Counted from the first letter of the stretch, positions 53,335-62,444 are shown. The stretch is DNA of 64,000 nt from Nocardia sp. CDC159 (GCF_023740735.1 NZ_JAMRXH010000007.1:307666-371665); one strand, 5' to 3'. Notes: generated from the letters alone by a model not told the origin. Numbers and translations: made by a program.

Positions 53335-54197
53335 GCCTCGGCGTCGACGGGCCGCAGCGTCCGGCAGGGGCAGGCCGGATGCGGTGTCCAGTGTCGGCGA
53401 TCGATGTGGTGGGAATCCGGCTCCAATTCCAATGTGGTGTCGAGCGTCCGGGGCGGACGCGCGGTGTCGCCCGCGAGGATGAGCTCGAGCTCGCGCAGGA
53501 CCAGTGCGGTCGTGGCGGTGACGGTCGCGGGGGAGGCGTGGCCGACGCGCCCGAGGAGTTGTCCGGCCAGGTGCGGCCAGTCCGCGTCGTGATCGCGGCG
53601 GATCAGATCGGCGCAGCGCAGGCAGCTGGTGCCGCCGGGGAGTACCAGGGGGCCGACGATGCCGCGCCCGTCGCGAATGCGCACCTGGAGATGGGGGATT
53701 CGCTGCAGCACAAGATCGTTCACCAAGAAAGGTTCGGGGACCAGTGCGTCGGCCAGGATCACCAGATCCGCCGATGCGGTCACGGACGAGGTGGCTGGGC
53801 CGTGGTCGCGCGAGCGGGTGGGCCGCAGGCCCAGTGTGCGCGCGCCCAGCGCGATCGCGTCCGACAGCGGTCCGCGCCCGTGTACGTGCACCGCGCGCAC
53901 CCGGGTGGCCCGCAGCCAGGGGCGTACCAGCAGCCCCGCGCGCTCCAGCGCGGCAAGTATCGCCACGGCATCGGTCGCGGCGATGCCGACTCGGCCCGCC
54001 TGCCAGACGATCTGGGGATGGCTGCGCGCGCCGTCGAGCAGGCGCAGGAAACCCAGCACAGCGTCGGGCCCCGAGCCCGGTGGCCGCAGCACCACCGCGT
54101 GTTCGGGATCCCAGCCCAGCTGTACCTCTCCCGACGGTCGGCGCAGCACCGCCAGCCGGGGATGCAACATCGGCCCGCGTGGGCAATACGTGGTCAT
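53262..54197 (-). CDS. E1/ThiF-like TOMM-cyclodehydratase-type protein
   Basis: The 311-residue protein resembles the E1-like partner proteins of azoline-forming (TOMM) systems: an N-terminal recognition-like region, RVRAVHVHGRGPLSDAIALGARTLG, and the LPGGTSCLRCADLIRRDHDADWPHLAGQLL segment with a C-x2-C pair. A second CPC lies near the C-terminus, so zinc binding is likely. The adenylation GxGxxG loop is degenerate (HGRGPLSDAI). It sits at the Rv3196 position. No YcaO or precursor peptide is visible, so it is an orphan. Confidence 0.72.
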   Translation of the reverse strand: MTTYCPRGPMLHPRLAVLRRPSGEVQLGWDPEHAVVLRPPGSGPDAVLGFLRLLDGARSHPQIVWQAGRVGIAATDAVAILAALERAGLLVRPWLRATRVRAVHVHGRGPLSDAIALGARTLGLRPTRSRDHGPATSSVTASADLVILADALVPEPFLVNDLVLQRIPHLQVRIRDGRGIVGPLVLPGGTSCLRCADLIRRDHDADWPHLAGQLLGRVGHASPATVTATTALVLRELELILAGDTARPPRTLDTTLELEPDSHHIDRRHWTPHPACPCRTLRPVDAEAQPPQEYEDPTNDTNAQPHRPDNR

Positions 54198-54798
54198 GTC
54201 GGCAAGTATCGCGCCCGCGACGCTCGCACCGGCCGCTGAATGGCCTGGTTATCCACAGGAAATGCGCTCATCCACAGGGCATCTCATGAGGACACGGTGC
54301 TGTCCGCTCCCCGCTCGAGACCGCCCTCCCGATCGCCTCGGACCTGTCCTCCCGTCCGGATCGGCGAGAATTCCCAAGCTTCTCCACAGCGTGGGGGAAT
54401 CGAAACCCCAAGAGGGAAACAAACTTTCACCCTTGTTCAGGCGCCGATCGAACTTACCACTCGGTGCGCGAATCGGTCGATCGAACCACTGGTGCTCCGC
54501 ACCGAATGCCGCCCTCGTCCCGCGACCTCGCGCCCGCGCGGGGCGGAGGTCGCCGGTGAACGAGATCTGCGGGCGAATCGGCCTGCCGTCCACGGGATTC
54601 GGCTCGAGGCGCTGCTGGCGGGCCAGCAATACCAGGTCGCGCGGGCTCCCGGTCGTGCGTGCGGATTGGTCACGAACCCAACGTCGCGGGACCCCAGCAG
54701 CAGATTCGCCAGCCGACCGCCGACGACTGTGCAACCGCGTCAAGGGATGAATGGCCGCTCAGCCGTGGCGAGACCCGCGCTCGAGCGGGCGAACGAGA
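54198..54798. other. 600-base intergenic region with DnaA-box-like sites
   Basis: No convincing gene is seen: the open frames here lack ribosome binding sites and family resemblance. It contains TTATCCACA (54249-54257, identical to the E. coli DnaA box), TCATCCACA (54268-54276) and TTCTCCACA (54380-54388), all on the same strand. The first two are 19 bases apart. Confidence 0.5.
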
Positions 54799-56196
54799 TC
54801 AGGACTTCGCGTCGCCCTCGGCATCCGGCTTGTCGGCCTTGCTCTCGCGCTCCTCGCGTTCGCGGGCCTCGGTCTCGGCCAGCTGGGCCAGCGGGTCGTC
54901 GAAAACGTCGGTGCCGCCGCCGATCACGCCGTCGATGAAACCGGCCGGATTGTCGAGATCCTCGGAGCTGGGCAGCAGATCCGGATGCGCCCATACCGCG
55001 TCGCGGGCCTCGAGCCCGGCGTCGGTGGTGAGGCGGCGCCACAGCGTGGCGGCCTCGCGCAGCTTGCGGGGGCGTAGTTCGAGTCCGACCAGGGTGGCGA
55101 AGGTCTGCTCGGCCGGGCCGCCGGTCGCGCGGCGGCGGCGCAGCGTTTCGGCCAGGGCGTTCGCTCCGGGCAGGCGGTCGCCGACGGCGTCGGTGACCAC
55201 GACCTCGACCCAGCCCTCGATCAGGGCCAGCAGGGTCTCCAGCCGTTCCAGCGCGGCCTTCTGCTCGGGGGTGGTCTGCGGCTCGAAGGTGCCCTGCGAC
55301 AGCAGCTCCTCGAGTTTGGACGGATCGGTCAGCGACATCGGATCGATGCTCTGGGCGGCCTGCTCGATCGCCGAGAAGTCCATCCGGATGCCACGGGCGT
55401 AGTCCTCGACCGCGCCCAGCACCTGCTGCCGCAGCCAGGGCACATGGGCGAACAGCCGCTGATGCGCGGCCTCGCGGGCGGCCAGGTACACCAGAATCTC
55501 GCTCTCCGGCCGCTCCAGCCCCTTGCTGAATTCGGTGATCGCCGCGGGCAGCAGCGCCGCGGTGCCCGCGGGGCCCAGCGGCACACCGATATCGGTGGAG
55601 GTCAGCACCTCCTGGGCGAGCTGGCCCAGGGCCTGGCCCAGCTGCGAACCGAATGCCATGCCGCCCATCTGGCCGAGCATGCCGATCATGGGGGCCGCGA
55701 ACTCCTTGGCCTCCTCCGGCAGCGTGGCCGTCCACATGCCCGAGACCTGCTCGGCGACCGGATCACACAGCCGCTTCCAGGTCGGCAGCGTCTCCTCGAT
55801 CCAATCGTTGGCGGTCCAGGCCACCGTCTTCGCCGCGCCCGCGGGCAGGGTGGTCGCCGCGTCCAGCCACAGCTCGGCCAGATGCGCCGCATCGGTGACC
55901 GCGGACTGGGTGCCGGACGAGAGGGGCGTCACGGTCGCGCCCAGCTGCTGGCGGGCCAGCCGCTTGGCGAGGTCGTAGTTGACCGGACCCGACTGCGCGC
56001 CGGGCTGCCCCATGCTGGAGAACATCTGCCCCAGCGAGGTCAACATCTGACCGAGCTGGGACGGGTCGAAACCCGCGCCGGACCCGCCGATCGAGAACCC
56101 GAACGGGTTGTTCGACCCGGCGCCCGACGGATCTTCCCGCTTCTTGCGGTCGTCATCGTCGTCGCGGTTCGAGAATCCGAAGGGCACATCGCTCAT
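54799..56196 (-). CDS. Zinc-dependent metalloprotease (DUF2342/zincin-like)
   Basis: The 465-residue protein matches the actinobacterial family represented by Rv3195. The metal-site helix reads AAREAAHQRLFAHVPWL. The N-terminus is low-complexity (FSNRDDDDDRKKRED), followed by a Gly/Phe-rich linker and a long helical domain. The start MSDVPFGF at 56196 is preferred over an 11-residue extension. It is divergent from the Lon-like protease gene across 50 bases; protein quality control is an inference. Confidence 0.85.
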   Translation of the reverse strand: MSDVPFGFSNRDDDDDRKKREDPSGAGSNNPFGFSIGGSGAGFDPSQLGQMLTSLGQMFSSMGQPGAQSGPVNYDLAKRLARQQLGATVTPLSSGTQSAVTDAAHLAELWLDAATTLPAGAAKTVAWTANDWIEETLPTWKRLCDPVAEQVSGMWTATLPEEAKEFAAPMIGMLGQMGGMAFGSQLGQALGQLAQEVLTSTDIGVPLGPAGTAALLPAAITEFSKGLERPESEILVYLAAREAAHQRLFAHVPWLRQQVLGAVEDYARGIRMDFSAIEQAAQSIDPMSLTDPSKLEELLSQGTFEPQTTPEQKAALERLETLLALIEGWVEVVVTDAVGDRLPGANALAETLRRRRATGGPAEQTFATLVGLELRPRKLREAATLWRRLTTDAGLEARDAVWAHPDLLPSSEDLDNPAGFIDGVIGGGTDVFDDPLAQLAETEAREREERESKADKPDAEGDAKS

Positions 56197-56246
56197 ACCC
56201 CAAACCTTACGCGGGTGCCAAGGGGTCAACCGCTACTGTTGGCCGG

Positions 56247-57272
56247 GTGAACCGCCGGATCATGACCCTGTTGGCAGCCCTCGTCCCGGTGCTCGTGCTG
56301 GGTGTCGTGGGGAGTGCCGTGACCGTGCCGTTCGTCGCCCTCGGGCCTGGTCCGACGTTCAATACGCTGGGCGAGGTCGAGGGCAAGCAGGTGGTCGACG
56401 TCCAGGGCGCACCGGTGGATCCCACCTCGGGCAATCTCAATATGACCACGGTGTCCGTTCGCGACGGGCTGAATATCTTCGAGGCCTTCGGGCTGTGGGC
56501 CGACGGCCGCTACGGGTTGCGCCCGCGGGCGGAGGTGTACCCGCCCGGGGTGCCGCGCGAGCAGGTCGACAAGTCCAATCAGCAGGACTTCAAGGATTCC
56601 GAGGACAACGCCGAACTGGCGGCGCTGCACTACCTGAAGTATCCGACGACGGTGCGGCTGCGCACGGTCACCCCGGACGGGCCGGCCAAGGACGTGCTGC
56701 GCGAGGGCGACGAGTTGGTCTCGGTGGGCGGCAAGCCGGTCGCGACCGCCCGGGACGTGGTTGAGGCGGTGCAGGCCGACCAGCCCGGCGCCGTGGTGCC
56801 GATCGTGCTGCGCCGTGGCGGGGCCGAGCAGACCGTGGAGGTGAAACTCGGTGCGCGCCCGAACGATCCGGCCAAGGGCTATCTCGGGGTGACACCGGAG
56901 GAGGCTCCGCGGGGACCGCTCGAGGTGACCTTCAATCTGGCCGATATCGGCGGTCCGTCGGCGGGCCTGATGTTCAGCCTGGCCCTGATCGACAAGCTCT
57001 CCAGCGGGAACCTCAACGGCGGCAAGTTCATCGCGGGCACCGGCACCATCGATCCGGAGGGCAAGGTCGGCCCGATCGGCGGCATCCAGTACAAGATGAT
57101 GGCCGCCCGCGATGCCGGTGCGGAAACCTTCCTGGTCCCCGCCGGCAACTGCAACGAGGCCAAAGAGCGCACCCCCGCGGGCCTGCGCCTGATCAAGGTC
57201 GACACGCTCACCGGCGCGGTCCAGTCCCTGGAGGCCCTCACCTCCGGCGGCGACACCCCCACCTGCGGCTGA
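56247..57272 (+). CDS. PDZ/Lon-like membrane-anchored serine protease
   Basis: The 341-residue protein has an N-terminal anchor (IMTLLAALVPVLVLGVVGSA), a PDZ domain (residues 130-200, GPAKDVLREGDELVSVGGKPV) and a Lon S16 protease domain with Ser238 (GGPSAGLMFSLAL) and Lys283 (GGIQYKMMAARDAG) as the catalytic dyad. It is the Rv3194c/YlbL type, lacking the AAA+ part of Lon. The active site faces outward, so it probably trims membrane or exported proteins. Confidence 0.92.
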   Translation: MNRRIMTLLAALVPVLVLGVVGSAVTVPFVALGPGPTFNTLGEVEGKQVVDVQGAPVDPTSGNLNMTTVSVRDGLNIFEAFGLWADGRYGLRPRAEVYPPGVPREQVDKSNQQDFKDSEDNAELAALHYLKYPTTVRLRTVTPDGPAKDVLREGDELVSVGGKPVATARDVVEAVQADQPGAVVPIVLRRGGAEQTVEVKLGARPNDPAKGYLGVTPEEAPRGPLEVTFNLADIGGPSAGLMFSLALIDKLSSGNLNGGKFIAGTGTIDPEGKVGPIGGIQYKMMAARDAGAETFLVPAGNCNEAKERTPAGLRLIKVDTLTGAVQSLEALTSGGDTPTCG

Positions 57273-57289
57273 TCGCCGCACCCCTACCA

Positions 57290-57333
57290 GCGCTTCGCAC
57301 CCGCTGCGGCCGTCCGCGGCCGGTGCGAAGCGC
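57290..57333. terminator. Bidirectional terminator
   Basis: GCGCTTCGCACC (57290-57301) pairs perfectly with GGTGCGAAGCGC (57322-57333) around a GC-rich loop. It lies between the convergent ends of the Lon-like protease gene (57272) and the PPA1309-family gene (57352) and can serve both. Confidence 0.8.
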
Positions 57334-57351
57334 CAGAAACGGTGCGGCCAT

Positions 57352-57945
57352 TCAGTCCGGCTCGTTCTCGAGGGTGTGGCGGAGGGCCTCTACGAGGTTG
57401 GGGGCGAGGTTGGGGTAGGTGCGCAGGTCGATGTCGCCGAAGGGGTCCTCCTCGTCCTCTTCGGGGCGGATCTGTAACAGGCACAGCGAGACCCCGTCGC
57501 GCAGCACCCCCGCGTACAGCCGCGCGTCGCGGCGGCCAGGGTGGGTGACGGCGGCGTCGCGGGCCGCGCGGTCGGCCGCGTCGCGGTCGGCCAGTAGGGG
57601 CGCGATGGCGTCGTCGAGGGTCTGCTCGGCATCGGGCGGCAGCACCACGATCTGCTGCACCAGCACGCAGCCGCGCACGGCCGGGGGCCAGCTGGTGGTG
57701 GCGAGGAATTCGTCGAGCGCGGGCGAACCGCCGTGAATGTCCTCCGGAAACGGTTCCTGCGCAATCGGAGTCAGCTCGGCCCCATCGTCCAGCTCGTCCT
57801 GCAGCGTCGGCTCGGCGGCGACCAGATCCACGGTCGGCACCAGCGCGAACATCTGCGGCGGCCGGTCCCATCCCTCCGCGTCGGCGAACTCCGCCACGTC
57901 GCGAATGCAGCGGTAGAGGGCGGAGGCGGGGTTGTCCAGAGTCAC
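57352..57945 (-). CDS. PPA1309-family conserved protein
   Basis: The 197-residue protein matches the actinobacterial PPA1309 family (ALYRCIRDVAEFADAEGWDRPPQMFALVPT, VRGCVLVQQIVVLPPDAE, LQIRPEEDEEDPFG). Function is unknown. It starts at a GTG and is divergent from the UPF0182 gene. It has no signal peptide or membrane segment. Confidence 0.85.
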   Translation of the reverse strand: MTLDNPASALYRCIRDVAEFADAEGWDRPPQMFALVPTVDLVAAEPTLQDELDDGAELTPIAQEPFPEDIHGGSPALDEFLATTSWPPAVRGCVLVQQIVVLPPDAEQTLDDAIAPLLADRDAADRAARDAAVTHPGRRDARLYAGVLRDGVSLCLLQIRPEEDEEDPFGDIDLRTYPNLAPNLVEALRHTLENEPD

Positions 57946-58068
57946 GCGCGCAGAGTCTAGGAGATGACGCGAGAGCGGGAGTGCGGTCCCCGCCGTTGGC
58001 GATTTCCGTAAAGTGGGGCGCGAACGGTCCGGTAGGGACCATCGGAACCGAACTGGGAGTGTGGCATC

Positions 58069-61000
58069 GTGGGCATGCGCCCCCCGACAGGCTTACCATC
58101 GCTGTCCCGACGCAGCCGGGTGCTGCTGGTGACGGCCCTTGTCATAGCGGCACTACTGCTGATCGGTCCACGGCTGACCGACGCATATACGAATTGGCTG
58201 TGGTTCGGCGAGGTCGGTTTCCGACGCGTCTACACCACGGTGCTGTTCACCCGGATCCTGCTGTTCCTGGTGGTGGCGGTCGCGGTCGGCCTGCTGATCT
58301 GGCTGTCGCTGCTGGTGGCCTACCGATCGCGGCCGGTATTCGTGCCCGTCTCCGGGCCCAACGATCCGATCGCGCGCTACCGCACCACGGTCATGGGCCG
58401 GTTGCGGCTGTTCGGCCTCGGCATCCCGGCGCTGGTCGGCCTGCTGTCCGGGCTGGTGGCGCAGTCGAGCTGGGTGACGGTGCAGCTGTTCCTGCACGGT
58501 GGCTCGTTCGGCATCAAGGATCCGCAGTTCCATATCGACGTGGGCTTCTACGCGTTCGATCTGCCGTTCTACAAGATGCTGTTGAACTGGCTGTTCGTCG
58601 CGGTGGTCATCGCCTTCTTCGCGAATCTGGTGACGCACTACGTCTTCGGCGGGCTGCGGTTGTCCGGTCGCGAGGGCAACCTCACCCGTCCGGCGCGCAT
58701 CCAGCTTGCGGTGATCGCCGGAATCTTCGTGCTGCTCAAGGCGGTCGCGTACTGGTTCGACCGGTATTCGCTGCTGTCGAGCACGCGGCAGGAGCCCACC
58801 TTCACCGGCGGTTCCTACACCGATATCAACGCGGTGCTGCCCGCCAAGCTGATCCTGATGTCGATCGCGATCATCTGCGCGATCGCCTTCTTCGCCGGGA
58901 TCGTGCTGCGCGATCTGCGGGTTCCGGCGATGGCGGCGGCGCTGCTGGTGCTGTCGTCGATCCTGGTGGGCGCGGTGTGGCCGCTGATCGTGGAGCAGTT
59001 CGAGGTGCGCCCGAACGCGGCCACCAAGGAGGCCACCTACATCGAGCGCAATATCGATGCCACCCGTAAGGCATACGGGCTCACCGACGTTCAGTACATC
59101 GACTACAAGAACACCGACAACCGCAGCCCGTCGGCCGATATCTCCCAGGCCGACCAGCAGACCATCAAGAACATCCGGCTGCTGGACCCGAACCTGCTGA
59201 CCCAGACCTTCATCCAGCGCCAGCAGCTGCAGAACTTCTACGGCTTCCCCGATCCGCTGGACATCGACCGCTACACCATCAACGGCGATGTGCAGGACTA
59301 CATCGTGGCTGCGCGAGAGCTGGTGCCGCAGAACCTGTCCGGCAACCAGACCAACTGGATCAACAAGCACACCGTCTACACCCACGGCAACGGCTTCGTG
59401 GCCTCACCGGCCAACCGCGTCAACGTCGCCCCGCCCAAGGAGACCCAGCAGGCGGCCTCGGCGGCCGCGGGCAGCAGCTCCAGCGGTGGTTATGGCTATC
59501 CGGTGTTCAACATCGGCGACCAGTCGACGGTGAGCGATCTGCTCACGCCGAAGGACAGGCAGGCGATCAAGGTCGATCAGCCGCGCATCTACTTCGGCGA
59601 GATGATCGCCAAGTCCGATGCCGACTACGCGATCGTCGGCGGCAACAACCAGCCCGCGCGCGAATACGACACGCCCACCGAGCAGTACACCTACACCGGC
59701 AAGGGCGGCGTGCCGATCGGCAACTGGTTCAACCGCCTGGCCTTCGCGGCCAAGTACGCCGAGCGCAACATCCTGTTCTCCGGCGCGATCGGTTCCGATT
59801 CCAAGCTCATCTTCAACCGCAATCCGCGCGAGCGGGTCACCCAGGTGGCGCCGTGGCTGACGGCCGACGGCAATGCCTATCCGGCGGTCGTCGACGGTCG
59901 CATCCAGTGGATCGTCGACGCCTACACCACGCTGGACAACTACCCCTACGCGCAGCGCACCTCGCTGGACGGGGTGGTGGCCGACAGCATCGACCAGAAC
60001 ACCGGTCGCATGCTGCCGCGCAAGGAGGTCAGCTACATCCGCAACTCGGTGAAGGCCACCGTCGACGCCTACGACGGCACGGTGACCCTGTACGAGGTGG
60101 ACAAGAACGATCCGGTGCTCAAGGCGTGGGAGGGCGTGTTCCCGAACGCGGTGAAGCCGGAGAGCGCGATCTCGCCGGAGCTGCGGTCGCACTTCCGCTA
60201 TCCGGAGGATCTGTTCAAGGTGCAGCGGGAGATGTTGGCGAAGTACCACGTCAACGATCCGCGTGAGTTCTTCACCAACAACGCCTTCTGGTCGGTGCCC
60301 AGCGATCCGACCTCGGACACCCCGACCAATGCCAATCAGCCGCCGTACTACGTGCTGATCGGCGATCCGAAGACGGGTAAGGCGGCGTTCAGGCTGACCA
60401 GCGCGATGGTGGGCTACAAGCGGCAGTTCCTGTCCGCCTACATCTCGGTCGGATCCGATCCGGACAACTACGGGAAGTTCACGGTGCTGCAGTTGCCGAC
60501 GGACTCCCAGACCCCGGGTCCGCAACAGGTGCAGACCTCGATGACCACCGATGCGCGCGTGTCCAACGAGCGCACGACCCTGACCGGTGGCAATACGAAC
60601 AAGATCAAGTACGGCAATCTGCTCACGCTGCCGATCGGTCAGGGCGGCATCCTCTATGTGGAGCCGTGGTATCTGGAGCGTGCCGCCGGTGCGAATACGG
60701 CCTCGTTCCCGCAGCTGGTGCGCGTCCTGGCCAGCTATGGCGACAAGGTCGGCTATCAACCCACACTCGGCGACGCGTTGAACGACGTGTCGGACGGACT
60801 CGGCGCGGCGGCGACCCAGCAGCCGGGCCAGGCGGCGACCAATCCGCCGGGGCCGGGCTCCAGCAACCCGCCGCCGCAGACCAATCCGGGTAACACCCCG
60901 CCGCCGGTGACGCCGCCGCCGACGGGATCGGCCGGTAGGGATGCCGCGGTTCGCCAGCTCAACGACGCACTGCGGTCCGTGCAGGATGCGCAGAAGTCCG

Positions 61001-61077
61001 GCGATCTCGGCCAGCTGGGCAGGGCGTTCGAGAACCTGCAGAAGGCGATCGACGACTACAACAAGTCCGGCGGATAG
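58069..61077 (+). CDS. UPF0182-family large membrane protein
   Basis: The 1002-residue protein corresponds to Rv3193c. Residues 1-330 hold about seven membrane helices, starting VLLVTALVIAALLLIGPRL. Residues 331-890 form a large extracytoplasmic domain with conserved FYGFPDPLDIDRYTI and ERNILFSGAI segments. A Pro-rich linker (residues 895-960) and a short helical tail (NDALRSVQDAQKSGDLGQLG) end it. The GTG at 58069 follows a GGAGTG-like site. Function unknown; conserved across Actinobacteria. Confidence 0.92.
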   Translation: MGMRPPTGLPSLSRRSRVLLVTALVIAALLLIGPRLTDAYTNWLWFGEVGFRRVYTTVLFTRILLFLVVAVAVGLLIWLSLLVAYRSRPVFVPVSGPNDPIARYRTTVMGRLRLFGLGIPALVGLLSGLVAQSSWVTVQLFLHGGSFGIKDPQFHIDVGFYAFDLPFYKMLLNWLFVAVVIAFFANLVTHYVFGGLRLSGREGNLTRPARIQLAVIAGIFVLLKAVAYWFDRYSLLSSTRQEPTFTGGSYTDINAVLPAKLILMSIAIICAIAFFAGIVLRDLRVPAMAAALLVLSSILVGAVWPLIVEQFEVRPNAATKEATYIERNIDATRKAYGLTDVQYIDYKNTDNRSPSADISQADQQTIKNIRLLDPNLLTQTFIQRQQLQNFYGFPDPLDIDRYTINGDVQDYIVAARELVPQNLSGNQTNWINKHTVYTHGNGFVASPANRVNVAPPKETQQAASAAAGSSSSGGYGYPVFNIGDQSTVSDLLTPKDRQAIKVDQPRIYFGEMIAKSDADYAIVGGNNQPAREYDTPTEQYTYTGKGGVPIGNWFNRLAFAAKYAERNILFSGAIGSDSKLIFNRNPRERVTQVAPWLTADGNAYPAVVDGRIQWIVDAYTTLDNYPYAQRTSLDGVVADSIDQNTGRMLPRKEVSYIRNSVKATVDAYDGTVTLYEVDKNDPVLKAWEGVFPNAVKPESAISPELRSHFRYPEDLFKVQREMLAKYHVNDPREFFTNNAFWSVPSDPTSDTPTNANQPPYYVLIGDPKTGKAAFRLTSAMVGYKRQFLSAYISVGSDPDNYGKFTVLQLPTDSQTPGPQQVQTSMTTDARVSNERTTLTGGNTNKIKYGNLLTLPIGQGGILYVEPWYLERAAGANTASFPQLVRVLASYGDKVGYQPTLGDALNDVSDGLGAAATQQPGQAATNPPGPGSSNPPPQTNPGNTPPPVTPPPTGSAGRDAAVRQLNDALRSVQDAQKSGDLGQLGRAFENLQKAIDDYNKSGG

Positions 61078-61104
61078 TTCGCGCGGACCGGACGCTGAAA
61101 GACG

Positions 61105-61138
61105 AACGGCGCTGCCATCTTTCGATGGCAGCGCCGTT
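61105..61138 (+). terminator. Terminator after the UPF0182 gene
   Basis: A perfect 15-bp stem pairs 61105-61119 with 61124-61138 around the tetraloop TTTC. It begins 28 bases after the stop codon and lies between convergent genes, so it may also stop transcripts from the Rpf gene. Confidence 0.88.
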
Positions 61139-61176
61139 TCGGTTCCGCGCCTGATGTCGTCCTGCGCGGCCGTGGG

Positions 61177-61719
61177 TCAGCGGCCCAGCGACTCGATGAG
61201 TCCGCTGTTCTGCTGCAGCAGCTGCTGGTACTGATCGCCGAAGCCGTACTGCTTGGCGACCTGCTCGCCCGCGGCCTTGGCCTGATCGATCAGGGCCTGC
61301 CGCTCGTTCGGCGCCGGAGCGGCCGGGGCGGGCTCGGGCTCGGGAGCGGCCTGCGGCTCGGCGACGTCCTCGGAGCCCGCGCCCCAGCGCAGGTACTGGC
61401 CGCACACCGGCCAGGCGCCCACGCCCTGGGTGGCGAGCACGTTCTCCGCGACGCGGATCTGCTCTTCCTTGCTGGCATGCGCGGGATTGCCGCTGCCACC
61501 GTTGGCGGTCCAGGTGCTCTGCGAGAACTGCAGACCACCGTAGTAGCCGTTACCGGTGTTGATGTGCCAGTTACCGCCGCTCTCGCACTGTGCGACGCCG
61601 TCCCAGTCGTGGGCGGCCGCGGCGGCGGTGCTGGTCATGGCGAACGGGACGGCAACAAGGGCGCCGGTGACGGCCGCGAGGCCGAGGGCGCGACTGCTGA
61701 ACTTCCGGTTCTGGTTCAT
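61177..61719 (-). CDS. Resuscitation-promoting factor (Rpf) lytic transglycosylase
   Basis: The 180-residue protein has a signal peptide (cleavage near AAAAA-HDWD), then the Rpf domain with WDGVAQCESGGNWHINTGNG, catalytic Glu46, and the Cys45-Cys106 disulfide pair. An Ala/Pro/Glu linker and a helical tail (QQLLQQNSGLIESLGR) follow. It cleaves peptidoglycan and promotes regrowth from dormancy. The start at 61719 has a GGAGGG site. A long structured leader precedes it. Confidence 0.93.
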   Translation of the reverse strand: MNQNRKFSSRALGLAAVTGALVAVPFAMTSTAAAAAHDWDGVAQCESGGNWHINTGNGYYGGLQFSQSTWTANGGSGNPAHASKEEQIRVAENVLATQGVGAWPVCGQYLRWGAGSEDVAEPQAAPEPEPAPAAPAPNERQALIDQAKAAGEQVAKQYGFGDQYQQLLQQNSGLIESLGR

Positions 61720-61860
61720 GGTGGTTTCCCTCCCTGCGCCCACCGACACGAGCGGTTACCCGTCGTGACCCTGTCCCCAGGAGGTCGGGGTAGTCCGAAC
61801 CGCGGGACAGGGTCGCCGGTGTGCAGCGGTTCGGGTCGGACGCCCATCACGGTTTGATCC
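61720..61860 (-). promoter_or_regulatory. Structured 5' leader of the Rpf gene, possible riboswitch
   Basis: Two perfect helices are interleaved. 61767-61777 pairs with 61804-61814 (11 bp), and 61795-61802 pairs with 61827-61834 (8 bp), so they form either a pseudoknot or mutually exclusive structures. The gene-proximal part in RNA sense contains GGGTAACCGCTCGTGTCGG followed by GGGCGCAGGGAGGG, which resembles the 3' part of the ydaO c-di-AMP riboswitch that precedes many actinobacterial rpf genes. The 5' consensus is not clear by eye. Confidence 0.45.
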
Positions 61861-62328
61861 GGGCCGAGACAGACCATAACGAACCAATCTCAACAGATCA
61901 CGTCTTGATAACAGCAAGAATTGCATGAAACGAATAACTGCCGAAACGGCGTTCATGCAGGTTGGCTATGCTTAATTTCGAAATTCTGGACGGTCTGTTA
62001 TCCCACCGTTATGTGTTCCATATCACTCCGATATAGTGGCGTGGATCACGTTTCAGACCTCTTGCGCTGGCGACGCGCGCATGTAGCGGGCGCGCCCGCA
62101 ACCGCTACGCCCGCGCGACCAGCGCCGATTCCCGTCGTAACCCGCGCGCGGCGTGTCGCGAGCCGCGCACCCACCCCGGGGCACTTCCGCCTGCCCGCCC
62201 CGCGTCGCTAAGCCCGCCCTAAAGGTGACCTTAATCACACACGTGGTCGAAACCCTGGATTCACCTCACCTTCATGATCACCCTCAGCTACCTCACTGAA
62301 CCCTCAAAACGCTGTCTGACTAGCGGAT
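61861..62328. other. Intergenic region between Rpf leader and tRNA promoter
   Basis: About 470 bases without a supported gene. The left part (61861-62040) is AT-rich for this genome and probably holds the Rpf promoter, though no convincing -35/-10 pair is seen. The middle (62075-62215) is very GC-rich. Frames across it have no ribosome binding site or recognisable product. Confidence 0.6.
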
Positions 62329-62356
62329 TTGGTATTCCCGCGACCCGCTGTGTAAT
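62329..62356 (+). promoter_or_regulatory. tRNA promoter
   Basis: TTGGTA (62329-62334), a 16-base spacer and TGTAAT (62351-62356) form a plausible SigA promoter. A start near 62363 would give a leader of about eight bases before the mature tRNA 5' end. Confidence 0.55.
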
Positions 62357-62370
62357 GTTGTGTTCACCGA

Positions 62371-62444
62371 CGCGGGGTGGAGCAGCTCGGTAGCTCGCTG
62401 GGCTCATAACCCAGAGGTCGCAGGTTCAAATCCTGTCCCCGCTA
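62371..62444 (+). tRNA. Initiator tRNA-fMet (CAT)
   Basis: A full cloverleaf: acceptor CGCGGGG with CCCCGCT and discriminator A, D-arm GAGCAGCTCGGTAGCTC, anticodon stem CTGGG/CCCAG with CAT at 62405-62407, and T-arm GCAGGTTCAAATCCTGT. The unpaired first position of the acceptor stem (C1 opposite T72) and the G-C run in the anticodon stem are initiator features. CCA is not encoded. Confidence 0.95.

Noticed and set aside
54249..54743. 164-aa minus-strand ORF in the gap upstream of the zincin gene
   Set aside because: Arg/Pro/Ser-rich composition without a ribosome binding site or recognisable domain; competing frames on both strands look equally random.
61921..62211. 96-aa plus-strand ORF before the tRNA
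   Set aside because: Crosses the AT-rich promoter region and a GC-rich spacer; composition changes abruptly and there is no ribosome binding site.
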